From NCBI GenBank assembly GCA_948762645.1, contig CAQBRY010000047.1, forward strand, positions 1 to 13,515: 13,515 nucleotides of DNA, read 5' to 3'. Source of the stretch: an uncultured Eubacteriales bacterium (lineage in GTDB: Bacteria; Bacillota; Clostridia; Oscillospirales; Acutalibacteraceae). Positions 1 to 6,041 of this stretch are shown in pieces. The notes below the pieces were generated by a model. The model was not told the origin of the DNA, made no database searches, and saw only the letters and a list, made by a program, of their open reading frames with translations. A program made the position numbers and the translations under genes. How positions within the stretch are numbered: the stretch's first letter is position 1; each line of letters starts with the position of its first letter.

Positions 1-279
1 AACCGAAGATATTATTATGATTTTTAAATCTTTAGAAAATTCTTTTCTTAATAAATTAAGTATTCCCAACCCGTCGATATTCGGAACAATAAAATCACTT
101 AAAATAACATCGGGTTTAATTTCTCTTACCTTTTTTATCCCCTCTAGTCCATCTGACGATATTCCGCATAGTTCAATGTCACCTCTGGACCCAAAGAATT
201 CTTCAAAAATTTCACATTCGTCCGGATTATCTTCTATTATGAATAACCTAACTTTTACATCATTATTTTTTAGTTCCAC
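1..279 (-). CDS. spo0A: Response regulator receiver domain, probable Spo0A (3' part outside window)
   Basis: Ninety-three residues of an N-terminal receiver domain, open at the window edge. Visible receiver features are the acidic pair E16-D17 in LFIIEDN, the phosphoacceptor D62 in VILSDFIVP, and the hydroxyl residues after strand 4 in IIISS. The stretches DIELCGISSDGLEGI and PNIDGLGIL closely resemble Spo0A rather than a generic regulator. Spo0A is the phosphorelay-activated master switch for sporulation, and SpoVM in the same window fits. I chose the GTG at 279 because an AGGG lies about 9 nt upstream; the in-frame ATG at 288 abuts that site and is too close. The first acidic residue is E rather than the usual D, and D-F-I-V replaces D-I-I-M after the phosphoacceptor, so it is somewhat divergent. 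The DNA-binding half that would confirm Spo0A is not in the window. It follows the upstream small gene by 24 nt, so the two are probably cotranscribed. Confidence 0.72.
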   Translation of the reverse strand, partial: MELKNNDVKVRLFIIEDNPDECEIFEEFFGSRGDIELCGISSDGLEGIKKVREIKPDVILSDFIVPNIDGLGILNLLRKEFSKDLKIIIISSV

Positions 280-303
280 GTTTATCATCCCTTTTAAGAA
301 TAA

Positions 304-636
304 TTAAACATCACTTTTAAAATTAAGTTCCTTAGACTTTTCCTCCATCTCATTTAATTTAAATAATAAATCACTCACTGCATCTTTAAAATTTATAACG
401 TCTAAAGAATTTTCATAAAGATATTTAATTATATTCTCAACTAATATTTTATTATCTGAAATGTCAAGTAAAAACTCTTCCTCATATGTACCCTCACAAA
501 ATGACTTCATCCTTATTCCATAACTAACAATATCTTTATTAATGGTCTCACATAGATCGTATTGTATAATTTTTTCTTTTTGTATAAAATCTAATATATT
601 CGTATATTTTTTGATGTATAAATTCTTGATAAGCAA
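304..636 (-). CDS. Small conserved clostridial protein, DUF6514-like
   Basis: A 110-residue soluble protein with no signal peptide or membrane segment. The core reads DIVSYGIRM, then an acidic strand, then LLDISDNKILVENIIKYLYEN and a final helical segment with INFKDAVSDLLFKL. This YGI / DIS / hydrophobic helix / D-x-L layout matches my memory of the DUF6514 family of small clostridial proteins, whose function is unknown. The start is a TTG at 636, supported by GGAGG at 648-644 with 7 nt spacing. It lies directly upstream of the Spo0A-like gene on the same strand, behind the promoter at 790-761. A role connected with sporulation entry can only be guessed from that neighbour. Family assignment is tentative; that the gene is real is fairly secure. 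Confidence 0.6.
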   Translation of the reverse strand: MLIKNLYIKKYTNILDFIQKEKIIQYDLCETINKDIVSYGIRMKSFCEGTYEEEFLLDISDNKILVENIIKYLYENSLDVINFKDAVSDLLFKLNEMEEKSKELNFKSDV

Positions 637-760
637 AGTTCTGCCTCCAAAATCATTTTTTTGAGTAAAATAAATTTAAATTTATGATTTAATAATAATC
701 TTAATTAGTCGATTATTACAACATAAAATATCCTAAAATAATCGAAAATCAATATACGTA

Positions 761-790
761 ATTCTATCACGATGTGTGACTAAAAGTCAA
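761..790 (-). promoter_or_regulatory. Sigma-A-type extended -10 promoter for the DUF6514-spo0A pair
   Basis: On the minus strand TTGACT (790-785), an 18-nt spacer, then TAGAAT (766-761) preceded by TG one base upstream, which makes an extended -10. It faces the TTG start at 636, giving a leader of roughly 115-120 nt. Confidence 0.6.
777..789. repeat. Short inverted repeat over the -35 element
   Basis: TGACT-AAA-AGTCA, a perfect 5+3+5 dyad. The right arm forms most of the -35 box of the minus-strand promoter, so a repressor bound here would block it. It also lies about 45 nt upstream of the divergently read EcfT gene. An operator role is inference. Confidence 0.35.
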
Positions 791-833
791 CAAAAAATAG
801 ATAAAATTTAATAAATATAATAAAGGTATAAAT

Positions 834-1664
834 ATGGCTATTCTAAATTCTAGAGAAAAAATATATAAAAATCTGTTTTTTATTTTAGTAATATGTGCAA
901 ATTTTATTTTTATAGATTACCCTTTCACTCTAATTTCTTTTATATTCTCAATTTTATATAATATATTAATAAAAGGATTTCATAATACATATAAAAGTAT
1001 ACTAAGATTTTTCCCTTTTATAATTTTTATATCTATATTAAGTTCTTGTATAAATTATTTAACGAATCAGCAAAATACTTACAATATGTGGAGTTTCTTA
1101 AATTATTTATTTTTTTGCTTAAATTATTCTTTGTCTACAATATCAATAATATTTTGGTGCGAAAGTTTTGGAAATTATATAAATGATCTTTTTCCTAAAT
1201 TAAAAAATGTTTTTCCAAAAGTATCAATTACCATGAGTATAGTTCTAGGTATGGTCCCTAAACTTATAGATGATTTTAAACTAATTATTAATTCACAAAA
1301 GTGCAGTGGAAATATATGTACAAAGAATAGTCCCATAAATAAAACTTTTTATTACGTTAATCTCTTTAAAGTCTTTCTAAGATTTGAATTCTTAAACATC
1401 AAAAATATTTCTCAGTTATTATACTCTAAACAGTACTCAAACAAAACATACTTTGAAAAATCTTCACATGAAAATAAACCTAAAGTCTCCAAAGAAAGAC
1501 TCATAGTAAGATCATACATGATATCTATATTTCTTATTTCAATTATATTAAAAATTCAAAATACCCAAAAAAGTATTTTACCTTATATTCTTCTTTGTCT
1601 TGTCCCGATAACTATAAATATATTAGAGGTAATAAAATGGAACTTATTAAAACGGAAAATCTAA
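834..1664 (+). CDS. Energy-coupling factor transporter transmembrane protein (EcfT/CbiQ type)
   Basis: A 276-residue membrane protein with hydrophobic segments near residues 13-48, 57-72, 88-108, 130-145 and 227-265. EcfT links the two ATPases to the substrate-binding S component. In canonical EcfT the two cytoplasmic coupling helices carry Ala-Arg-Gly motifs. Here the expected places read QKCSG (about 155-159, after MVPKLIDDFKLI) and LLYSKQYSN (195-203), so both motifs are degenerate. The order T component, fused ATPase, S component is typical of dedicated (group I) ECF systems. An AAAGG ribosome-binding site lies 7 nt before the ATG. A TATAAT at 816-821 could be a -10, but I find no matching -35. 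The 3' end overlaps the next gene by 28 nt. The substrate cannot be read from this subunit. Confidence 0.82.
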   Translation: MAILNSREKIYKNLFFILVICANFIFIDYPFTLISFIFSILYNILIKGFHNTYKSILRFFPFIIFISILSSCINYLTNQQNTYNMWSFLNYLFFCLNYSLSTISIIFWCESFGNYINDLFPKLKNVFPKVSITMSIVLGMVPKLIDDFKLIINSQKCSGNICTKNSPINKTFYYVNLFKVFLRFEFLNIKNISQLLYSKQYSNKTYFEKSSHENKPKVSKERLIVRSYMISIFLISIILKIQNTQKSILPYILLCLVPITINILEVIKWNLLKRKI

Positions 1665-3292
1665 GTTTTAAATATAAAAATACTAATAATTTTTTATTTC
1701 AAAACGTTAACTTATCTATAAATAAAGGCGACTTTGTTGCAGTACTCGGCAGATCTTCGTCAGGTAAAACAACATTTTTAAAACAATTTAAATCTTTTCT
1801 TGTCCCTGAAGGAGACAGGTCCGGGAATATACTCCTAAACGGACAAAAACTAAATTCTATTCCTGATCAAATACAAAATCGCAAAATATATTATATGTCA
1901 CAAGAATTTAATGCCCAGTACATTATGAAAAAAACAATAGATGAAATAACCTTCGGCATGGAATACATGGATATAAAATATACAGATATAAAAATAAGAC
2001 TTGCAGAAATATGTAATATTCTAAATATAGGAAACGTACTAAACAAAGATATATCTTCCCTATCCGGCGGACAAAAACAATTAATACGTCTGGCATCAGC
2101 TATAATATTAAAGCCTGATATAATTATCATGGACGAACCCCTTTCTCAGCTCGATCCATTAACTTCAAAAACTTTTATAGACGTAATGGATAAGATAAAC
2201 AAAGATTTTTCAATAACTATCTTACTCTCTTCAAACAGTTTAAAATACATATATAAAAGTATAGAAAAAATTTTCCTGATAGATGATAATACTTCAAAAA
2301 TCCACGATATAAATAAATACAATATGCCATTACACGCAAAAAACAATGAATATCTCTTAAACTCCTTGCCGATACAATGTCAAATATATATTAAAAATTC
2401 CATTCAGAGTCCTGACGGCATATCTTCAGATATAAAAAAGGTCAGAAAATATTTATCAGAAAATTTTAAAAATAACATTGTTCCTAAAAAAGATCAAATC
2501 AAATCTGCTACAGAAAAAAATAAAATTTTAAACATTCAAAATATATGGTTTAAATATGATATCCACTCTAATGATATACTTAAAAACTTAAGTATGGACG
2601 TATATAAAGGAGAAATAATTTCTTTAGTAGGAAATAACGGGTGCGGAAAATCAACATTACTCCAAATGATTTGTAAAATAAACTTACCATACGTAGGAAA
2701 AATAATTTATAATGACATACCTCTTAATAAATATAAAAATTCGGAGCTTTTTTTAAATAATATTTCATTTTTACCTCAATATTCACCTGTACTACTTACT
2801 GAAGACAAAGTTCTGGATAACTTAAATTCAGTAAAAAACTATTCAAAAAACGTTGACGACGCATTAATACAAAAAGTATGTAAGCAACTAAAAATTACAA
2901 GTTTATTAAACAGTAATGTAAATAAACTAAGTATGGGGGAAAAACAATTAATAGCCCTTGCAAAACTCATCCTGACCTCTCCTAAACTTTTGCTATTAGA
3001 CGAACCTACAATAAATCTTGACTATCTACAAAAAGAAAATCTTAAAAATGTACTAAATGATATTGTCCAAAATGGAACTTCCATATTAATAGCATCTCAT
3101 GATCTTGACTTTTGTGCGGAAATTTCCAACAGATGCGGTTTAATCTTCCAGGGTGAAATTGTCAAGCTAACAAACACAAAAGACTTTTTCCTAAACAACT
3201 ATTTTTATACAACCCCATCAAGACTAATATCTCAAGATATATCTGATAATATCATAACTAATCAAGAGGTATTGAATTTATGCTGCAAATGA
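1637..3292 (+). CDS. ECF transporter ATPase, two ABC domains fused in one chain
   Basis: A 551-residue protein with two complete ABC nucleotide-binding domains joined by a linker around residues 230-295. Domain 1: Walker A GRSSSGKTT (38-46), Q-loop Q89, signature LSGGQ (142-146), Walker B IIIMDE (162-167). Domain 2: Walker A GNNGCGKST (332-340), Q-loop Q381, signature LSMGE (431-435), Walker B LLLLDE (451-456), switch histidine H488 in ASHD. In domain 1 the switch-histidine position reads S-S-N (about 198-200), so the histidine is missing. The start is ATG 1637 with AGAGG 6-7 nt upstream; the frame is open 14 codons further back, but nothing supports that start. It hydrolyses ATP on the cytoplasmic face to drive uptake with the EcfT and S component encoded on either side, with which it overlaps by 28 and 13 nt. 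Resembles the YkoD/CbrU-type fused ATPases. Confidence 0.9.
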   Translation: MELIKTENLSFKYKNTNNFLFQNVNLSINKGDFVAVLGRSSSGKTTFLKQFKSFLVPEGDRSGNILLNGQKLNSIPDQIQNRKIYYMSQEFNAQYIMKKTIDEITFGMEYMDIKYTDIKIRLAEICNILNIGNVLNKDISSLSGGQKQLIRLASAIILKPDIIIMDEPLSQLDPLTSKTFIDVMDKINKDFSITILLSSNSLKYIYKSIEKIFLIDDNTSKIHDINKYNMPLHAKNNEYLLNSLPIQCQIYIKNSIQSPDGISSDIKKVRKYLSENFKNNIVPKKDQIKSATEKNKILNIQNIWFKYDIHSNDILKNLSMDVYKGEIISLVGNNGCGKSTLLQMICKINLPYVGKIIYNDIPLNKYKNSELFLNNISFLPQYSPVLLTEDKVLDNLNSVKNYSKNVDDALIQKVCKQLKITSLLNSNVNKLSMGEKQLIALAKLILTSPKLLLLDEPTINLDYLQKENLKNVLNDIVQNGTSILIASHDLDFCAEISNRCGLIFQGEIVKLTNTKDFFLNNYFYTTPSRLISQDISDNIITNQEVLNLCCK

Positions 3293-3984
3293 GTAATTTT
3301 AAAGCTTTCATTTTAAAAACTATAATTAACAAATATTTTTTTATATTGTCTTGTCTGATTATATCCTTATCTATGTTATTTAGTGACATGATTAAAACAA
3401 GAAAATTTTATATTTCCGGAATTTTAATATGTACATTACTAATAACTATAAACTTTCTACTTTTTGAAAAAGAAAAATACGACAACAAAAAACTTACTTT
3501 AATATGTACATTCATATCTATAGGTACTATAAGCAGATGTGCTCTCTATTTTATCCCCTGTATTAAGCCTTTAACCTCGATAATAATTCTCTCATCAATA
3601 TTTCTCGACGTAACAGAATCTTTTTTTACAGGGTCTATGAGTATGTTAATATCAAACATATTTTTGGGTCAGGGACCATGGACGTTCTGGCAAATGGCAG
3701 CTGCAGGACTAGTAGGAGCTTTTTCAAGTTTTATATTTAATAAATTAAAATTTAAAACTTCCAATATAAATCTTACGATAGTAACTATTATATGTATTTG
3801 CCTAATATACTCGCCTATTATGAATCTTTCGTCATTTATGTTTATGTTTCCCGAATTCAGTATAAACGTGCTGGTTACGTACTTGATAACATGTTTAACT
3901 AATGACATTTCTCATTTGATAGTAACTATAATTATTTTGATTTCTGTTTGTAATATGTCAAAAAAATATATTTTAAACACATAA
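3280..3984 (+). CDS. ECF transporter substrate-binding S component, substrate unknown
   Basis: A 234-residue integral membrane protein, almost entirely hydrophobic, with about six segments (roughly 18-35, 43-62, 72-92, 98-127, 134-155 and 162-225). The motif GQGPWTFWQM (130-139) and the preceding PLTSIIILSSIFL...TGSMSMLISNIFLG are characteristic of an S-component family that I associate with dedicated CbrT-type (predicted cobalamin or precursor) systems. Substrate is therefore a guess, and no cobalamin, thiamin or other riboswitch is visible upstream of the operon. The ATG at 3280 has AAGAGG about 10 nt upstream and lies inside the end of the ATPase gene, which suggests translational coupling. 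No clear terminator follows. Confidence 0.78.
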   Translation: MLQMSNFKAFILKTIINKYFFILSCLIISLSMLFSDMIKTRKFYISGILICTLLITINFLLFEKEKYDNKKLTLICTFISIGTISRCALYFIPCIKPLTSIIILSSIFLDVTESFFTGSMSMLISNIFLGQGPWTFWQMAAAGLVGAFSSFIFNKLKFKTSNINLTIVTIICICLIYSPIMNLSSFMFMFPEFSINVLVTYLITCLTNDISHLIVTIIILISVCNMSKKYILNT

Positions 3985-3998
3985 CAATGATATTTAAC

Positions 3999-4025
3999 TT
4001 GATTATTTTAGCTAAATCATATAAA
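3999..4025 (+). promoter_or_regulatory. Weak candidate promoter upstream of the IseA-like gene
   Basis: TTGATT (3999-4004), a short 15-nt spacer and TATAAA (4020-4025). The spacing is sub-optimal. It is listed because no better promoter lies between the ECF operon and the lipoprotein gene. Confidence 0.25.
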
Positions 4026-4111
4026 ATTGCATTATCTTTATTTAATAACAAACAATCCCTCAAATAATAAACGTAATGTGCTTACTAGTAAAGGAGGAGT
4101 ATTTTCAATAT

Positions 4112-4759
4112 ATGAAATTTAAATACAGATCTTTTAATTTTAAATATATAGTCATAGGTCTAATAATACCCATATTAACTATTGCCTTAAGTTCATGTGA
4201 ATTGTCTGACAATGACTCAATTAATGAAAATATAATAAGAGAAATAACATCTGAAGATCAGATAAATGAAGCGTATCAAAAAGCCAAGGCTGCTTACTTG
4301 TGGTTTTACTATGAACCCCTCTCATACGAATCATACGTTAAGGTTAAGTCAGGAGACAGCTCATCCGAGGAACTGGGACCTAAATTAGTAGATGGTCTAA
4401 ATTACTATAAAGCAACCAGCGACAAAATAAATACCTATAATCAACTGAAAAATTATTTAAACACTATATTTTCCGAAGAAATAGTAAATGACATGCTAAA
4501 TGGAGAAAATGTTAAAATAAAATATAAAGATATAGATAAAGCCCTATATGGTACAGTGCCTGAAATAAGGCCCCCCTCTCAAACCCAAGACGAATCTTAT
4601 AAGGTACAAAAAATAAATCCATATCGGTATATATACAATTTAAATATAGATATCCTCACTCAAGACCGTAAAAACGTAGACCACCGCGAAAACTACGAAT
4701 ATGTCTATGAATTTGTCAACGATAGGTGGGTATTTACTAAATTTCACCTATTTTATTGA
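4112..4759 (+). CDS. Lipoprotein with an IseA-like (DL-endopeptidase inhibitor) domain
   Basis: A 215-residue predicted lipoprotein. Basic residues are followed by a hydrophobic stretch (about 11-27) and the lipobox LSSC (26-29), so Cys29 would become the lipidated N-terminus. The mature part contains INEAYQKAKAAYLWFYYE, then NYYKATSDKINTYNQLKNYL, then FSEEIVNDML and DIDKALYGTVPEIR. This layout (helix with W-F, Y-Y-K, L-K-N-Y-L, F-S-E-x-I-V, then a 'tiny gly/ala-L-Y' strand) resembles the IseA/YoeB family, which inhibits D,L-endopeptidase autolysins at the cell wall. The start at 4112 is preferred over the frame's first ATG at 4076 because the strong AAGGAGGAG (4091-4099) lies between them, although the spacing of about 12 nt is long. 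The gene ends inside the secG promoter. The family call is by eye; it could be another clostridial lipoprotein family. Confidence 0.6.
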   Translation: MKFKYRSFNFKYIVIGLIIPILTIALSSCELSDNDSINENIIREITSEDQINEAYQKAKAAYLWFYYEPLSYESYVKVKSGDSSSEELGPKLVDGLNYYKATSDKINTYNQLKNYLNTIFSEEIVNDMLNGENVKIKYKDIDKALYGTVPEIRPPSQTQDESYKVQKINPYRYIYNLNIDILTQDRKNVDHRENYEYVYEFVNDRWVFTKFHLFY

Positions 4760-4784
4760 TACATCAAATATTTTAGTTTATAAT
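4756..4784 (+). promoter_or_regulatory. Sigma-A-type promoter for secG
   Basis: TTGATA (4756-4761), a 17-nt spacer, TATAAT (4779-4784). The -35 overlaps the stop codon of the lipoprotein gene. Transcription would begin near 4791, leaving a leader of only about 16 nt that is mostly the ribosome-binding site. Confidence 0.65.
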
Positions 4785-4806
4785 GCTATATTAAGGAGGG
4801 ATATTT

Positions 4807-5067
4807 TTGAGTATAATTGAAATATTTTTTGGTGTTATGTTAATATTATTCGCTATAGCAATAGTAGCAGTTGTTTTATTTCAGGAAGGAAAACAAAGTA
4901 ATTCCGGAGTAATCACCGGAGCCGGTACAGACACATTCCTTACTAAAAATAAATCAAGATCTATTGACGCTTTCCTTGCCAGATGGACAAAATTTATAGC
5001 TATAATGTTTTTTATTTTAATAATAGGAATAAATGCTGTTACTTTCTTTCATCTTTTCGGAATATAG
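4807..5067 (+). CDS. secG: Protein translocase subunit SecG
   Basis: An 86-residue protein with two membrane helices (about 4-25 and 60-82) joined by the conserved cytoplasmic loop VVLFQEGKQSNSG...GAGTDTFLTKNKS (from about residue 23), the hallmark of SecG. SecG assists SecYEG/SecA-driven protein export. The length is normal for the family. The start is a TTG with AAGGAGGG (4793-4800) 6 nt upstream. In many clostridia secG is followed by rnr and smpB; here it is followed by a mobile-element-like stretch, so that arrangement is interrupted or absent. Confidence 0.93.
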   Translation: MSIIEIFFGVMLILFAIAIVAVVLFQEGKQSNSGVITGAGTDTFLTKNKSRSIDAFLARWTKFIAIMFFILIIGINAVTFFHLFGI

Positions 5068-5133
5068 TATTCTAAAATAAACAAATAATAAAAGCATCTC
5101 TTTAAAATGCTCTGTACTTATAAGGAAGTATTC

Positions 5134-5238
5134 AAAAACTTTATAAATACAGGTTTTGTAGAGTAGATTCAGGCACTAATCGAGAGACTAGTGTCTTTTT
5201 CTATATGCAATCGGCACATTAGCTTTATAAAAGTTTTT
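5134..5238 (+). repeat. Long-range imperfect inverted repeat enclosing a terminator-like hairpin
   Basis: AAAAACTTTATAAA (5134-5147) and TTTATAAAAGTTTTT (5224-5238) are inverted copies differing by one extra A, separated by 76 nt. Between them sits the hairpin with a T-run at 5172-5200. The whole lies directly in front of the TnpV-like gene. It could be a structured leader (attenuator) or the end of a mobile element; the sequence does not decide. Confidence 0.4.
5172..5200 (+). terminator. Rho-independent terminator or attenuator after secG
   Basis: A 7-bp stem, GGCACTA (5172-5178) with TAGTGTC (5189-5195) including one G-T pair, a 10-nt loop, then five T residues. It serves secG or acts as an attenuator in front of the TnpV-like gene. 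Confidence 0.6.
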
Positions 5239-5285
5239 CCGTTATGATGGAGGCACAACACCAAATGCAAAGCAGAGGAATTTTT

Positions 5286-5630
5286 ATGAAATCGATTTAT
5301 GAAACTACTGGGAAAGGTTATAAGCAGCAATGCGATTATTTGTTACTAAATCTTAGCGTCGAAGATGAAAAAGAGTATCATATCGGTGTATGGGGACAGC
5401 GTTATCGCAATCACTTGAAAGCACATTATAAGATTATTTACTACAATTATTTGACAAAAGGTACGTCGTGCGAGCACCTTGTCAAAGTGGATAATCGTGC
5501 TGAGAATATGCTCCATCAGTTTGTAAAATTACTTGCCCAAAAGGAAAATATTACCGAAAAACTCAAGGCTAACGGTATATCGTCTTTATTCACGTACATG
5601 TCTTCCATGCACTGCGATAAAGTTAACTGA
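5286..5630 (+). CDS. TnpV family transposon-encoded protein
   Basis: A 114-residue protein that reads like TnpV of clostridial mobile elements: MKSIYE near the start, IGVWGQRYRNHLKAHYKIIYYNYLTKGT (about 47-74), then a helix ending with LVKLLAQKENITEKLKANG in the place of the family's 'MAxAEGVTEQLKA' segment. The family's C-terminal MNNIRNRAEEI stretch is poorly conserved here (LFTYMSSMHCDKVN), so the tail is diverged or slightly decayed. The function of TnpV is not established; it travels with transposons and integrative elements. The start at 5286 has AGAGGA 6 nt upstream; an earlier in-frame ATG at 5244 lacks a better site. Base use differs locally from neighbours: 29 of 60 bases at 5461-5520 are G or C. 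No transposase or recombinase is adjacent, so this is probably a remnant. Confidence 0.7.
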   Translation: MKSIYETTGKGYKQQCDYLLLNLSVEDEKEYHIGVWGQRYRNHLKAHYKIIYYNYLTKGTSCEHLVKVDNRAENMLHQFVKLLAQKENITEKLKANGISSLFTYMSSMHCDKVN

Positions 5631-5986
5631 TGATATGGTGATAAAAATCTATATGCGTTAGAATATCTGAAAAAAATACTGATAGGCACTTGGTTCACAT
5701 TTAAAATCACTATTTTCAACTTGTATTCCTCGTACGTAACCAAATTGTCTGCACAGTTCATCTAGTTTTCTACCTGTTCCATTAACGTCATTAACATCTA
5801 CATTCATTCTTTTTATGTAGTTTAAATGACCTGCTGCAAAACAAGTAGAAAAATTGCTAAAAACGAAAATAGTGCACTCTACCAAAAAAATACATTTTAT
5901 TTATTAAATTCTCCTTTGATTTAACATTTACTAAATATTATTTTGCAAAGTTACAAACATTTTGACAATATTATTCATCCAATAAA
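5631..5986. other. Gene-poor stretch with a possible protein remnant
   Basis: No well-supported gene. The minus strand is open over 5885-5658 and would give 75 residues containing HLNYIKRMNVDVNDVNGTG and RKLDELCRQFGYVRGIQVEN, which look more protein-like than random. Its only near start is a TTG without a ribosome-binding site, and I recognise no family. It may be the tail of a gene carried with the TnpV element. The rest (5890-5986) is AT-rich and featureless. Confidence 0.2.
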
Positions 5987-6014
5987 AAATTCTTAGAGAT
6001 ATCTCTAAGAATTT
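5978..6014 (-). terminator. 28-bp perfect palindrome acting as terminator
   Basis: AAATTCTTAGAGAT (5987-6000) followed immediately by its exact reverse complement (6001-6014). On the minus strand the hairpin runs into a T-rich tract (5989-5984), so it can end the transcript of the exported-protein gene that stops at 6042. On the plus strand the T-run is interrupted but present, so it may be bidirectional. Confidence 0.65.
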
Positions 6015-6041
6015 ATTTTTAATTTTTTATTAATTTACAAA

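Noticed and set aside
17..307. 96-codon plus-strand open frame at the window start.
   Set aside because: The opposite strand encodes a receiver domain with conserved residues and a proper GTG start; this frame is its antisense shadow.
640..833. Riboswitch (cobalamin, thiamin or other) ahead of the ECF operon.
   Set aside because: No conserved boxes or multi-stem layout seen; only promoter-like sequences and a short dyad.
1595..1636. Fourteen-codon upstream extension of the double-ATPase gene.
   Set aside because: No ribosome-binding site there, while ATG 1637 has a well-placed AGAGG and begins directly with the ABC domain.
5516..5761. Minus-strand open frame of 81 codons opposite the TnpV-like gene.
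   Set aside because: It lies mostly antisense to a recognisable gene, has no ribosome-binding site, and shows no protein-like motif.
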